NCBI GenBank assembly: GCA_964553715.1 | Contig: CAZKKY010000004.1 | Location: forward strand, 1 to 64,000 | Origin: JAGOJE01 sp964553715 | GTDB lineage: Bacteria > Pseudomonadota > Alphaproteobacteria > Rickettsiales > Rickettsiaceae | Direction: 5' to 3' | Length of the DNA: 64,000 bases | Position numbers and translations under genes: made by a program | Notes under the pieces: generated by a model | The model's database searches: none | The model's input: the letters and a program-made list of their open reading frames with translations, nothing else | Told to the model about the DNA's origin: nothing | Shown here: positions 51,834-61,558 of the stretch, piece after piece | Layout of the letters: each line of letters begins with the position of its first letter | Position numbering within the stretch: position 1 is the first letter of the stretch

Positions 51834-51910
51834 TGGTGGGCCCGGCAGGACTTGAACCTGCGACAACACCGTTATGAGCGGTGTGTTCTAACCAACTGAA
51901 CTACAGGCCC
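51834..51910 (-). tRNA. tRNA with anticodon CAT (probably tRNA-Ile2, possibly elongator tRNA-Met)
   Basis: All four stems pair: acceptor GGGCCTG with CGGGCCC (one G-T), D stem GTTC with GAAC, anticodon stem CACCG with CGGTG around loop CTCATAA, and T stem GCAGG with CCTGC. CCA is encoded at the 3' end. The anticodon CAT is used by initiator and elongator Met tRNAs and by Ile2, whose C34 becomes lysidine. The acceptor stem and TTCAAGT T-loop resemble alphaproteobacterial Ile2 more than elongator Met. It lies alone between dnaX and the LPS permease gene. Confidence 0.93.
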
Positions 51911-52098
51911 TAAAAACTAACCTAAGTAAGCAATTAGAAGTTTGCATGACTTTGTAGACATCTTTATATAGATATAATCCTTTTTAGTCTAGCAAAAAAA
52001 TATACTTTATTCATTTTTTCTTGAAGATTATATCAGAAAAATAGAGTTTTTATTATTTAAATAACAAATCCACGGCCTGACCTATCCAATAATTCTAA

Positions 52099-53736
52099 CT
52101 ATTTTAATAATATATCTACTAGTTCAGCTTTCTCAAATTTTTTACTAATGATTTCCCACTCTTTTGAGCCAAAAAATTTCTCTTTCAAACTTTCTCGTAA
52201 GTTTGAAAAATTTTGCACTTCTTTTGTAACAATTGTCCATTTATTTGCTGTCCATGACCCTAAAATTGCAAGCAAGTTGTTATTTAAAGATCTATTAATC
52301 TTATTAGTAGAAATTTCTATAGTATTCTGACTAATAATTTCTATAAAACTTTCATTAAAAAGATAGTAATATAACTCAAACTCTTTTTTCTCTCTTAAAT
52401 GACGAAGTAATGATTCTATAGTAACAATCACATCTTCATTTTTTACTATTTTAGTTTTATTGCTAGTATTTTGATCTATATCAGATATAGGATTTTCTTT
52501 CTTTATTTCAGGAAAATCAGGCGTAATGATAGCGACCCGTCCTGCTGTATCTACGCCATTATGCCTGGGATTGCTATCTTGTATTATAGATTCTAGCGCC
52601 TCTTTCGGAGTAGGTAGAGAAGATGCATATATAGCTTTAATTACAGCTATTTCGCTAGATAGCAATAAATTATTTGATGATTTTAACTCTAAAATAGCTT
52701 TAGAAAAAATTTGCCAAAGTAACGTTAGATTACCAAGATTTAAATTTTTTATTATATTATCAATAGAATCGTGATAAGCATCATAAGATTCTTGCTTATA
52801 TCCTTTTATAGCCTTGATCTTAATAGAATATCCAATAACGTTTAAAAGATTTTCAAAAAATAGCATTGGATCTATGTTAGATCTATATATTTCACCTAAA
52901 GAATATACAGCTTTTTTACTATCCTTCTCTACAATACAAGACAAAAAATCAATTACTATATCAAGATTTGTGCTCCCTAACATTCCACTGATTAAGCTAA
53001 AATCTATAATACCATTATTATTAGACGAAAGAGAAGACGCTTGGTCTAGCATAGATATAGCGTCCCTAGCTGAACCATCAGCTTTGATAGAGATAAACTC
53101 TAAAGCATCTTGCGTAATATTGATATTTTCTTTATCGGTTATATTTCTAAGTAAATGAGTTATTTCATCTTGTCTTAACCTTCTAAGATCAAACCTTTGA
53201 CAACGTGACAAAATGGTCAGAGGTATTTTATGGAGCTCTGTAGTTGCAAAAATAAATATACTATGCAAAGGTGGTTCTTCCAAAGTTTTAAGCAAAGCAT
53301 TAAATGCACTCTTCGATAGCATATGTACTTCATCTATTATAAAAACCTTATACTGAGCAATAAGCGGCTTATAATCCGCACCCTCTATGATAGACCTTAT
53401 ATCATCTACACTAGTCCGGCTTGCAGCATCAATTTCTAATATATCAGGATGATTATTAGATTGTATATTAGTACAATTTTTACAAGATAAACATGCCTTG
53501 ATATTATTATTTTCTATAATTTTATTTGTACAATTTATAAGCTTTGCAACAATTCTAGCAGACGTAGTCTTACCTATCCCCCTTGTTCCTGAAAATAAGT
53601 AAGCATTTGCAAGCTTGTTATGTATTATAGCATTTGTTAATGTAGTTGTTAATGTCTCCTGCCCTATTAAATCAGAAAATTCTGAAGGTCTATAACGCCT
53701 CGCTAAAGGAATATAATGAATAGAGTCTTGAAGCAT
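52099..53736 (-). CDS. dnaX: DNA polymerase III subunits gamma and tau
   Basis: The clamp-loader ATPase of the replicative polymerase. The 545-residue protein has Walker A GTRGIGKTTSARI near residue 52, the zinc-finger cysteines in CLSCKNCTNIQ, Walker B and DEVHMLSKSAFNALLKTLEE, and the SRC motif LSRCQRFD. The C-terminal part is shorter and Lys/Asn-rich compared with E. coli tau, but still long enough for polymerase contact. The ffs RNA and lolA lie upstream on the same strand; dnaX next to the 4.5S RNA gene is a common arrangement. Confidence 0.96.
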   Translation of the reverse strand: MLQDSIHYIPLARRYRPSEFSDLIGQETLTTTLTNAIIHNKLANAYLFSGTRGIGKTTSARIVAKLINCTNKIIENNNIKACLSCKNCTNIQSNNHPDILEIDAASRTSVDDIRSIIEGADYKPLIAQYKVFIIDEVHMLSKSAFNALLKTLEEPPLHSIFIFATTELHKIPLTILSRCQRFDLRRLRQDEITHLLRNITDKENINITQDALEFISIKADGSARDAISMLDQASSLSSNNNGIIDFSLISGMLGSTNLDIVIDFLSCIVEKDSKKAVYSLGEIYRSNIDPMLFFENLLNVIGYSIKIKAIKGYKQESYDAYHDSIDNIIKNLNLGNLTLLWQIFSKAILELKSSNNLLLSSEIAVIKAIYASSLPTPKEALESIIQDSNPRHNGVDTAGRVAIITPDFPEIKKENPISDIDQNTSNKTKIVKNEDVIVTIESLLRHLREKKEFELYYYLFNESFIEIISQNTIEISTNKINRSLNNNLLAILGSWTANKWTIVTKEVQNFSNLRESLKEKFFGSKEWEIISKKFEKAELVDILLK

Positions 53737-53807
53737 ATTATATGGCTTAGAAAAAATTTATTTACCAGGGTAGATATTATATTAAGAAACTTACATACAA
53801 TACAAGC

Positions 53808-53890
53808 GCTAGCAGTGACCCATCTGTTTTAGCTGCGACTGCTTCTTTTCAGACCTGACCGAATCCACCATCATAACGTCCACCACTAGC
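53808..53890 (-). ncRNA. ffs: 4.5S-type signal recognition particle RNA
   Basis: The minus strand contains GGTCAGGTCTGAAAAGAAGC followed by AGTCGCAGC, a near match to the conserved SRP RNA domain IV (GGUCAGGUCCGGAAGGAAGCAGCC). The flanks pair into a long hairpin: GCTAGTGGTG at the 5' end with CACTGCTAGC at the 3' end. The molecule is about 83 nt, short even for the bacterial type without an Alu domain. It partners Ffh in targeting membrane proteins. Exact ends are inferred from the stem. Confidence 0.85.
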
Positions 53891-53898
53891 TAAAAGAG

Positions 53899-53927
53899 AT
53901 GATAATAGTTTTAGCTAGTTTAATCAA
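53899..53927 (-). promoter_or_regulatory. Putative promoter of ffs
   Basis: On the minus strand TTGATT and TATCAT are separated by exactly 17 bp, and the -10 element ends eight bases ahead of the predicted RNA 5' end. The agreement in spacing supports both the promoter and the RNA boundary. Confidence 0.55.
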
Positions 53928-53932
53928 TAAAT

Positions 53933-54571
53933 TTAATCAAGAATTTTGTATTTTTTCTCTAAATCTTTATGATTCATTCTAACCGGAGGGCCATAAATAT
54001 TAGGATTCTTCATTACAAAAAGAGACTTATTAACATCACCTATGCTCCTTATATATTGTACATCTAAAGTTATAATATTACCATCTGGCTCCTCAGTTTT
54101 GATGGATTTTAACATATTTTTTTGTCCTAAAGATATTGTAACAAGAGTAGTGCGGCCAGATTCTTTATGATATAATACAACAGATAAATCTTTCTCAGTT
54201 TTTGTAGCTTCTATAATATCAAAATGCTTTTCTAAATCTACGTTATTAGTAAGAAGAAAATTAAACATATTATCTTTAGATTCTATCAGAGTGACCTGAT
54301 CCATATCAAAATCATATATAGATACATAAGATTTATTGCCAGATATTATTATAGGATATGGCTCATAATAATTACATAGAAAATTATCTGGTTTTACAAT
54401 AATTAACCTTCCAGACGCACTCTGGCCCCTAGTATCATTTTGAGTAAAATCTATTGCCACAGATTTTAAATCAAAAAGGTGAGATTTAAATTCACTAATT
54501 ATCGCAGATGTTGCATATGAGCTTACAGATAAAAATAAAACTGAAACAACTAAAAAATATCTAATATACAT
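53933..54571 (-). CDS. lolA: Outer-membrane lipoprotein carrier protein LolA
   Basis: LolA shuttles lipoproteins from LolCDE across the periplasm to the outer membrane. The 212-residue protein has a signal peptide (MYIRYFLVVSVLFLSVSSYA) and the LolA pattern of repeated beta strands: SVAIDFTQNDTRGQSASGRL, IVKPDNFLCNYYEPYPIIIS, DFDMDQVTLIESKDN and a C-terminal ITLDVQYIRSIGDVNKSLFV. There is no strong single motif, so the call rests on the overall pattern and size. It is divergent from the transhydrogenase operon and lies upstream of ffs and dnaX. Confidence 0.85.
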   Translation of the reverse strand: MYIRYFLVVSVLFLSVSSYATSAIISEFKSHLFDLKSVAIDFTQNDTRGQSASGRLIIVKPDNFLCNYYEPYPIIISGNKSYVSIYDFDMDQVTLIESKDNMFNFLLTNNVDLEKHFDIIEATKTEKDLSVVLYHKESGRTTLVTISLGQKNMLKSIKTEEPDGNIITLDVQYIRSIGDVNKSLFVMKNPNIYGPPVRMNHKDLEKKYKILD

Positions 54572-54588
54572 ATGGCATCTTTTTTTGT

Positions 54589-54617
54589 TTTACATATTAT
54601 AGATATATACTTATAAT
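54589..54617 (+). promoter_or_regulatory. Putative promoter of the pntAA-pntAB-pntB operon
   Basis: TTTACA and TATAAT are 17 bp apart, 35 bp ahead of the pntAA ATG. The sequence is in the divergent region shared with lolA. Confidence 0.55.
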
Positions 54618-54652
54618 TTCAATATTAATTCTGTAAAAAGGCTTTAAGTTAA

Positions 54653-55756
54653 ATGAAAATAGCAGTTTTAAAGGAAAGAACGCCTGGTGAGTCTAGGGTA
54701 GCTTTAACGCCTGAAACGGCTAGGTTATTTATCAAAAATGGCTATTCCATATTTTTTGAGAAATCAGCCGGTCTTGCTTCGGGCTTTTCTGATAATGAAT
54801 ATAAAGAACTCGGAGTCAATATCTCGTCTGTTCCTCTTGAAATAGTAGGCGATGCTGATATCATTCTGAAAGTACAACCGTCTCCTTTAATAGATGAAAT
54901 AAACGAACTTTCTTTTGCGAAATCTAAAGCCGTTATTATAGGCCTTTTATCTCCTTTTGCTAATATGCAATTAATTCATCAATATGCAGAAAAAAATATT
55001 ATAGCTCTTGCTATGGAGTTAGTACCTAGAATAACAAAAGCTCAGTCTATGGATGCTTTATCCTCTCAAAGTAATTTAGCAGGCTATAGGGCTGTTATAG
55101 AGGCATCGTATCATTTTAGCCAAGCTTTTCCTATGATGATGACAGCAGCTGGCAGTATATCTCCTGCTAGAGTTCTCGTACTTGGTGCTGGCGTTGCAGG
55201 GCTTCAATCTATAGCAACTGCGAAAAGACTTGGCGCTATAGTGTATGGATATGATGTAAGGCTTGCTGCTAAAGAACAAGTAGAAAGCGTAGGCGGTAAA
55301 TTTATATCAGTAGGAAATGAGGATTTTGCATCTACTTCGGGATATGCTAAAGAACTGACCGAAGAATTTATACAGAAACAGTATGATTTACTAGCTGAAT
55401 ATTCAGCTAAAAGCAATATCATCATTACTACTGCCCAAGTTCCTGGAAAGCAGGCACCTCTGCTGATAAAGAAATCCATGATAGAAAAAATGCATCCTTC
55501 ATCTATAATAGTAGATATTGCCACTTCATCCGGTGGAAATGTTGAAGGTTCTGTAAAAGATTCCATAGTAAAAAACAACGGTATAACTATCGTAGGATAT
55601 TCTAATCTTGCGTCTCATATACCTCATGATGCATCAAAATTATATGCTAAAAATCTATATAATTTCGTAATGCATGCTTTTAAGGATAAAACTCTTAAAA
55701 CTAATGATGAAATTGTAAAAGCTATGCTCCTTACCAACAATGGAAAAGTAATATAG
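54653..55756 (+). CDS. pntAA: NAD(P) transhydrogenase subunit alpha, part 1
   Basis: The NAD(H)-binding subunit (domain I) of proton-translocating transhydrogenase, which makes NADPH from NADH using the proton gradient. The 367-residue protein begins [20 protein letters not shown] and has the Rossmann segment [20 protein letters not shown] followed by YGYDVR, and the mobile-loop region [13 protein letters not shown]. It is separate from the membrane part, the three-gene form common in Alphaproteobacteria. The next gene starts 8 bp downstream. Confidence 0.95.
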   Translation: MKIAVLKERTPGESRVALTPETARLFIKNGYSIFFEKSAGLASGFSDNEYKELGVNISSVPLEIVGDADIILKVQPSPLIDEINELSFAKSKAVIIGLLSPFANMQLIHQYAEKNIIALAMELVPRITKAQSMDALSSQSNLAGYRAVIEASYHFSQAFPMMMTAAGSISPARVLVLGAGVAGLQSIATAKRLGAIVYGYDVRLAAKEQVESVGGKFISVGNEDFASTSGYAKELTEEFIQKQYDLLAEYSAKSNIIITTAQVPGKQAPLLIKKSMIEKMHPSSIIVDIATSSGGNVEGSVKDSIVKNNGITIVGYSNLASHIPHDASKLYAKNLYNFVMHAFKDKTLKTNDEIVKAMLLTNNGKVI

Positions 55757-55764
55757 AGGAATTT

Positions 55765-56163
55765 ATGGATACAAATCTTCAAATAATGGCAAAACAAGCT
55801 AGTGAAATCTCTGAATTATCAGCAAATCTATCAGATAAAATAAAAGTACTAGCTTCTGAAAATATATCTAACAATGCTGGAGCTACAGATCCTATAGTAT
55901 TTTATTTAACTATTTTTATGCTAGCATGTTTTGTCGGATATTATGTTGTATGGAAGGTTACGCCTTCACTTCATACGCCTCTAATGTCAGTAACAAATGC
56001 CATTTCTGGAATAATCATCATCGGCAGCATTATCGCAGCTAGTAGCGAATTTTGGAATGTCTCTAGTATTTTTGGAATTATAGCAATTTTTATAGCATCT
56101 GTGAATCTATTCGGTGGATTCATTGTTACTATTCGTATGCTTCACATGTTTAAGAAAAAATAA
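55765..56163 (+). CDS. pntAB: NAD(P) transhydrogenase subunit alpha, part 2
   Basis: A 132-residue membrane subunit carrying part of domain II, with three or four helices ([56 protein letters not shown]). A longer hydrophilic N-terminus (about 45 residues) precedes the first helix. GAGGAA lies just before the ATG. It is between pntAA and pntB with 8 and 2 bp spacing, so it belongs to a three-gene operon. Confidence 0.93.
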   Translation: MDTNLQIMAKQASEISELSANLSDKIKVLASENISNNAGATDPIVFYLTIFMLACFVGYYVVWKVTPSLHTPLMSVTNAISGIIIIGSIIAASSEFWNVSSIFGIIAIFIASVNLFGGFIVTIRMLHMFKKK

Positions 56164-56165
56164 TT

Positions 56166-57563
56166 ATGTCTACAGAATTTATTCAGATCTTTTATTTAAT
56201 ATCTGCAATTTGTTTTATTCTTGCTTTAAAAGGACTATCTAGCCCTAAGAGCGCAAGGAATGGAAATTTGGTCGGTATTATAGGCATGTGCCTTGCTGTA
56301 GGATCTTCATTTTTCCTTCCTAACTTTCATCATAAATTACCTATTATTATTACAATATTATGTGGTGGTATTATAGGTGGATATATCGCATATAAAATAG
56401 AAATGACAGCAATGCCTCAACTTGTTGCAGGATTTCATTCTTTAGTTGGTTTATCTGCTGTCTTTGTTGCATATTCCTCATTGATTTCCCCAGAAGTTTT
56501 CGGCATAGGAATGTATGGCTCTTTAAAAAGCGCAAATCTTTTAGAAATGTCTTTAGGTGCAGCAATAGGCGCAATAACCTTTAGTGGATCTGTTGTTGCC
56601 TTTGGCAAATTACATGGATCAATTCCATCTAAATCTATCAAGTTTAAAAATCAACAATATTACAATATTTGTATATTGCTACTTCTGATGTTATTAATTG
56701 GTTATTTTATGAAATACCAATGTTATATTGTATTTAATTTAATAGTATTAACATCACTTATTCTTGGAATATTGCTTATTTTACCTGTTGGTGGTGCTGA
56801 TATGCCTGTTGTTGTTTCTATGCTGAATTCTTATTCCGGATGGGCTGCAAGCGGAATAGGTTTTTCTTTAGGAAATAGTCTAATGATCATTACAGGTGCT
56901 CTTGTTGGCGCTAGTGGGGCTATATTAAGCTTTATAATGTGCAAGGCAATGAATAGATCAATATTCAATGTAATATTTGGAGCATTTTATCCTGCGCCTA
57001 TAGATAGTAACAGAGATTCCTCTTCCGAAGATAGAGCTATAAGAGCAAGTAGCGCAGAAGATGCATCATATATCCTTCAGAATGCTAGTAATGTGATTAT
57101 AGTACCCGGATATGGAATGGCTGTAGCACAAGCCCAGCACTCTATAAAAGAATTACTATTTTTACTTGAATCTTCTAACATCAATGTAAGATTTGCTATC
57201 CACCCAGTAGCAGGTAGAATGCCTGGTCATATGAATGTTCTTCTTGCAGAAGCAAATATAGATTACGATAAAGTTCTAGAGCTTGACGAAATAAACCGTG
57301 ATTTTGAAACTACAGATGTTGTACTTGTAATTGGAGCAAATGATATTACAAATCCGGCCGCAAAGACTGACCCTTCTAGCCCAATTTATGGTATGCCAAT
57401 ACTAGATGTAGAAAAAGCCAAGACTATATTTTTTATTAAAAGAGGCATGTCTTCTGGCTATGCAGGAATTGAAAATGAGTTATTCTTTAGAGACAATACA
57501 TATATGCTGTTTGGCGATGCAAAAAAAGTTGTTGAAGACATAATAAAGCACCTTGAATCCTAG
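56166..57563 (+). CDS. pntB: NAD(P) transhydrogenase subunit beta
   Basis: The beta subunit contributes the rest of the membrane channel and the NADP(H)-binding domain III. The 465-residue protein has nine or so helices and then a soluble domain with the NADP motif [35 protein letters not shown] and [20 protein letters not shown]. All are intact. Together the three genes would let an energy-parasitic cell balance NADPH without a complete pentose-phosphate pathway, an inference that depends on genes outside the window. Confidence 0.97.
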   Translation: MSTEFIQIFYLISAICFILALKGLSSPKSARNGNLVGIIGMCLAVGSSFFLPNFHHKLPIIITILCGGIIGGYIAYKIEMTAMPQLVAGFHSLVGLSAVFVAYSSLISPEVFGIGMYGSLKSANLLEMSLGAAIGAITFSGSVVAFGKLHGSIPSKSIKFKNQQYYNICILLLLMLLIGYFMKYQCYIVFNLIVLTSLILGILLILPVGGADMPVVVSMLNSYSGWAASGIGFSLGNSLMIITGALVGASGAILSFIMCKAMNRSIFNVIFGAFYPAPIDSNRDSSSEDRAIRASSAEDASYILQNASNVIIVPGYGMAVAQAQHSIKELLFLLESSNINVRFAIHPVAGRMPGHMNVLLAEANIDYDKVLELDEINRDFETTDVVLVIGANDITNPAAKTDPSSPIYGMPILDVEKAKTIFFIKRGMSSGYAGIENELFFRDNTYMLFGDAKKVVEDIIKHLES

Positions 57564-57621
57564 AATAAGCACAAGATACTTCAAGTTTATTTATTGTACA
57601 TTAAGATATTAGAAACACGTT

Positions 57622-58068
57622 ATGGCTCAGATAAATTTTTATCATACTAATTCTGAAAATTTAGAGCGTTCTTCATGTCAGTTACTTGAAAAATGTTATA
57701 TAAATAACGCAAAGATTCTTGTAAAAACAAGTGGCATATCTCAAATGGAATCTTTAAATAGAAGCTTATGGACTTTTTCTCAAAAGTCTTTTATCCCTCA
57801 TGGAGATTTAAACGATAAGGTGGAAAAGGATCAATTAATATATATTACATACCTTACCGAAAATCCGATTGAAGCTAAAAATCTTATGCTTGTTAATATA
57901 GTAGATGGTATATACGAACCTTTTGATAAAATATTCGTTGTTTTTACACAAGATATTATAGATAAAATTACAGATTGCGTTAAAAAGCTGAGTACACCTA
58001 ATAACACTGTAAATTATTACAAGCAAAATCCAAAAGGCATTTGGCAAAGTGTTGAAAAATCAATCTAG
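57622..58068 (+). CDS. holC: DNA polymerase III subunit chi
   Basis: Chi links the clamp loader to single-strand-binding protein. The 148-residue protein matches HolC over its length: the start INFYHTNSENLERSSCQLLE, the LVKTSGISQMESLNRSLWTF segment with the conserved Leu-Trp, FIPHGDLND and the C-terminal VNYYKQNPKGIWQSVEKS. It follows pntB after about 58 bp. HolC is commonly found in alphaproteobacteria with a variable-sequence middle, so identity rests on these conserved spots. Confidence 0.85.
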   Translation: MAQINFYHTNSENLERSSCQLLEKCYINNAKILVKTSGISQMESLNRSLWTFSQKSFIPHGDLNDKVEKDQLIYITYLTENPIEAKNLMLVNIVDGIYEPFDKIFVVFTQDIIDKITDCVKKLSTPNNTVNYYKQNPKGIWQSVEKSI

Positions 58069-58222
58069 TAATATAATTATTCAAGTAATTTCTTGCTATG
58101 AAATTTCTTAATATATGTATCATTATGGATCTAAAAACTCTTACTTGTTAATATTTCAATTGAATAGATATATATTTTTATTTATTATGTAAGCGATAAT
58201 GGTATTACTTTGGACTAAACAT

Positions 58223-59230
58223 ATGATAGTTAAATTACTACAGTTTATTTTTTGCCTCTTTTGTTGTTCTGGAATATGCTACGCATCTGATGTGATTACA
58301 GATAATGCTGGTGAAAAATCAATGATTATAAATTTACGTAATGCGATTGATAATGACATAGAACTAAAAGCTCTAAAAGATCAAATTATAATTGGCGCTG
58401 GCGTTAGCGGCGCAGATGCGTTTTCTCATCCATCAACATCCAAAAAACTACGAATATTGTTAACATGGCAATGGATAGATTCTTTTAAAAATCTCACCCA
58501 AGGTACTGTTATAGTGGTTCCAGAACATGCTGTTGATGAAAGGTTTCGTTCATTAGAAAAAATGAATCAAGTAAAGTTACTAACTATTTCTGGCGTGCTA
58601 CATAACAAAACTCTTGAAAAGCTCAAAGATGAATCTATAGAATGGATTCATAAATCTACCAATTACATTGTTGTACTTGCGGGTGACACCCAGCAAGAGA
58701 ATGGTAAATGGACTTTATACAACCGAGATATGCTAGAAGATTTTCTAAAAGACTTGCCTAAAGATAAAAACATATTAATTTTGAATGGGCCTAGAACAGG
58801 AAAACACTTAGAAAATACAGAAACCGTTGATGAGTCTGCTCATCGAACATCCATAGATTATATTACTCTTGCCGCTATTGAAAAAAAAGTACCAACGTGG
58901 CAAATTGTAGATTTCAAATATGGCGCAAAAAGTAACCTAGATAGCGCCATGAATTTTTGTATTAAAAATCCGAATGTAGCTCTAATACTTCCTGGGGAGT
59001 CCACATCTATGATTTCTGAAGCATTAAGTTTAGGTATTATGCCTGTTATTTATGAACACCCTAGTATGACAGATACTTCACGTAAATATATTGCCGAACT
59101 TAAATCTAAGGGTTTAATATTGCTATATCCACATTTCAAAAGAGATCAATATATCCAAACTCCTCTTGCAAATCAAACTACCAAGATATTAAAAGCTATT
59201 CCTGAACTTTTAAGTAATCTCTCTAATTAA
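58223..59230 (+). CDS. Exported ELM1-like (DUF1022) family protein
   Basis: A protein of about 335 residues with an N-terminal signal peptide if translation starts at 58223 (MIVKLLQFIFCLFCCSGICY); another ATG 24 bp upstream is possible. The body resembles the ELM1/COG3660 group. LRILLTWQWIDSFKNLTQG, then VPEHAVDERF and KLLTISGVLH correspond to its first half. NILILNGPRTGKH and ILPGESTSMISEALSLGI match the end of the glycosyltransferase-B-like fold. Most ELM1-like proteins are cytosolic, so the export signal is odd. Function is unknown. murJ follows after 32 bp. Confidence 0.55.
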   Translation: MIVKLLQFIFCLFCCSGICYASDVITDNAGEKSMIINLRNAIDNDIELKALKDQIIIGAGVSGADAFSHPSTSKKLRILLTWQWIDSFKNLTQGTVIVVPEHAVDERFRSLEKMNQVKLLTISGVLHNKTLEKLKDESIEWIHKSTNYIVVLAGDTQQENGKWTLYNRDMLEDFLKDLPKDKNILILNGPRTGKHLENTETVDESAHRTSIDYITLAAIEKKVPTWQIVDFKYGAKSNLDSAMNFCIKNPNVALILPGESTSMISEALSLGIMPVIYEHPSMTDTSRKYIAELKSKGLILLYPHFKRDQYIQTPLANQTTKILKAIPELLSNLSN

Positions 59231-59262
59231 TAAGGAAAATATAATTTTTATAGGAGATTACT

Positions 59263-60798
59263 TTGCTTCGTTCTGGAATAATTGTTGCCTTTTATACTTT
59301 GTTATCACGTATTTTAGGACTTGTAAGAGAGCTTTTTATAGCGAATTTATTTGGCTCTACCTCTATGGCAGATAGCGTTAATGTTGCCCTTAAATTACCA
59401 AATCTTTTTCGTAGAATATTTGGAGAAGGAGCTCTCTCTTCTGTTTTTGTACCTCTTTTTAGTGAAAAACTTGTAGACTCAAAAAATCTTGCGGAAAAGT
59501 TTGCTTCCAAAGTTTTCTGGATTTTACTATTAGTACTAGTGATACTTACATGCCTGATGGAATATTTTATGCCTAATTTAATGTTCCTTATAGCACCTGG
59601 TTTTCATATTGATGAAACCAAATTTGAATTTACAGTATTATTATGCCGTATTACTACTCCATATCTAATTTTTATTTGTTTATCAGCTTTTTTTGGTGGG
59701 ATGCTTAACTCTATTGGTCGCTTTACTAGTTTTGCTTTTGTGCCAATAATATTAAATATTTCTATTATATTGATCACTAGTTATTTAGATAGATATATGA
59801 ATTCTGCTCTTGCTATTAGCTATTCTGTTATAGTAGGCGGAGTAATGCAGATAATATTCATGTTTTTATGTGTTAGATCTGCTAATTTGCGTATCGTAAT
59901 TCCTAAAAAATTCCCAAATGAAGATAAAGATATAAAAAAGATGCTTAAAATGTTTGTTCCAGCTACTATAAGCTCTGGAGCTGCTCAGATAAATATTTTT
60001 ATCTCACAATCTATAGCAAGCTTTGTTCCTGGGGCTGTCTCGATATTATCTTATGCCGAAAGAATATATCAATTTCCTCTCTCTATAATAGGGATAGCTT
60101 TTGGCACTGTTTTGTTGCCTAAATTATCTAAATTATACAAAACAGGAAATATTGACCAGATAGATACAACCCAAAATGATGCTATTAAATTTGGATTGTT
60201 TTTATCAATCCCATGTTCGATTGGTATCATAGTATTATCTCACCCTATCATACATATTATATATGAGCATGGTGCTTTTAACAGTGATGATACTCTAAAA
60301 ACATCTAGCGCATTATCTGCTTTTGCTATAGGACTTCCAGCTTTTATTTTAGCTAAAATATTTACTCCTATTTTTTATGCTAATTTAGATACAAAAACAC
60401 CAATGAATATTACTATATTATCTCTTACAATAAATACTATAATCAATATTGTTCTGATAAAAATCACTGGCACAGTAGGTGTTGCTCTTGGATCTTCTAT
60501 TGCTGCTTGGATTAATTTATTCCTGCTGATAAAATCTACAAAAAAACGTGGATTTTTTAGATTAAATAAAAATATGAGAACTTTTCTCTCTAAAATATTA
60601 ACTTGCTCTTTTTGCCTTGCTTTGATTGTTTATTTAGCAGAGTATTTTTGCTACGATTTTTACTATAGTACATCTTTGATAATTGCTGTTAGTGCTTTAT
60701 TTTTTACTATTTTTGTAGGTGCGTTATGTTATTTTAGCCTTGCTATTATATTAGGGATAATAACAAGAGATATGTTCAAATTCAAAAATATAAAATAA
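59263..60798 (+). CDS. murJ: Lipid II flippase MurJ
   Basis: MurJ flips lipid-linked peptidoglycan precursor across the inner membrane. The 511-residue protein has about fourteen helices and the family signatures LSRILGLVRELFIANLFGS near the N-terminus, then LPNLFRRIFGEGALSSVFVP. The start codon is TTG at 59263, supported by AGGAG eight bases upstream and by the absence of an ATG at this position. It lies between the ELM1-like gene and traX, the latter starting 4 bp after its stop. With mreB, mreC and pgeF it indicates a residual wall-synthesis capability. Confidence 0.96.
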   Translation: MLRSGIIVAFYTLLSRILGLVRELFIANLFGSTSMADSVNVALKLPNLFRRIFGEGALSSVFVPLFSEKLVDSKNLAEKFASKVFWILLLVLVILTCLMEYFMPNLMFLIAPGFHIDETKFEFTVLLCRITTPYLIFICLSAFFGGMLNSIGRFTSFAFVPIILNISIILITSYLDRYMNSALAISYSVIVGGVMQIIFMFLCVRSANLRIVIPKKFPNEDKDIKKMLKMFVPATISSGAAQINIFISQSIASFVPGAVSILSYAERIYQFPLSIIGIAFGTVLLPKLSKLYKTGNIDQIDTTQNDAIKFGLFLSIPCSIGIIVLSHPIIHIIYEHGAFNSDDTLKTSSALSAFAIGLPAFILAKIFTPIFYANLDTKTPMNITILSLTINTIINIVLIKITGTVGVALGSSIAAWINLFLLIKSTKKRGFFRLNKNMRTFLSKILTCSFCLALIVYLAEYFCYDFYYSTSLIIAVSALFFTIFVGALCYFSLAIILGIITRDMFKFKNIK

Positions 60799-60802
60799 CT
60801 TT

Positions 60803-61519
60803 ATGACAAAGCGTTTATTACATAACAAAACTGGTACTTACGCAAATTATCAAGATTTATTAAAAACACTAGCAATTATAGCTGTTTTTATAGATCATAC
60901 TGGGCTGTTTTTTATCCATGATTTAACCCTTAGAGCAATAGGTAGAATGGCTATGCCTATTTTTTGCTTCTTTGTAGGATATAATTATACTAGGCCAAAT
61001 AAAATCCGGCTAATTTTGTTTGGTTCTATAATTACTGCATTATATGCTTTGTGTTTTGATTTTTATTTAATAAATCTTTTAATAGTAATGTATGGGGGGC
61101 ATTGGTATTTATATTTTATAAATAAATATAATCTTAAGTCTTATGGTGCTCTATGGGTGCAATTAATCTTGTTACTTGGATTATCACAAGTCACTGCCCA
61201 ATATTTTGAATATGGCACTTTATCTACTTGTTATATTTTGCTTGGATATTTAAACAAGAATGGAATAAAAGATTACAAAATGATGATATTTATTACATTA
61301 GGTACCATAATATTTACTAATCATATTTTTAATTGGCCTACAAAGTTTTATTCCCTATTAAGCGCAAGCGTTTTATTACTGGACGGATTTTTATTATGGA
61401 TTTGTAATCATAATACTCCTACTAAACTAGACTTAAGGCTAATTAGTCGAAATAGCATTTTTTTATATTTCATCAATGTAGTTGGGTCTATTATATGTTT
61501 TATGATCTTTAAAACATAG
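60803..61519 (+). CDS. TraX-family membrane protein
   Basis: A 238-residue membrane protein with about eight helices. DLLKTLAIIAVFIDHTGLFF near the N-terminus and AIGRMAMPIFCFFVGYNYTR match the TraX family, whose F-plasmid member N-acetylates pilin; relatives are acyltransferase-like membrane proteins found on many chromosomes. There are no conjugation genes nearby, so acetylation of pilin is not implied; modification of a surface or cell-wall molecule is more likely. It follows murJ by 4 bp, a context that fits an envelope role. Confidence 0.85.
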   Translation: MTKRLLHNKTGTYANYQDLLKTLAIIAVFIDHTGLFFIHDLTLRAIGRMAMPIFCFFVGYNYTRPNKIRLILFGSIITALYALCFDFYLINLLIVMYGGHWYLYFINKYNLKSYGALWVQLILLLGLSQVTAQYFEYGTLSTCYILLGYLNKNGIKDYKMMIFITLGTIIFTNHIFNWPTKFYSLLSASVLLLDGFLLWICNHNTPTKLDLRLISRNSIFLYFINVVGSIICFMIFKT

Positions 61520-61558
61520 GAATAGAAAATTGTTATCATAAAAATAGAGTAATTTTTG

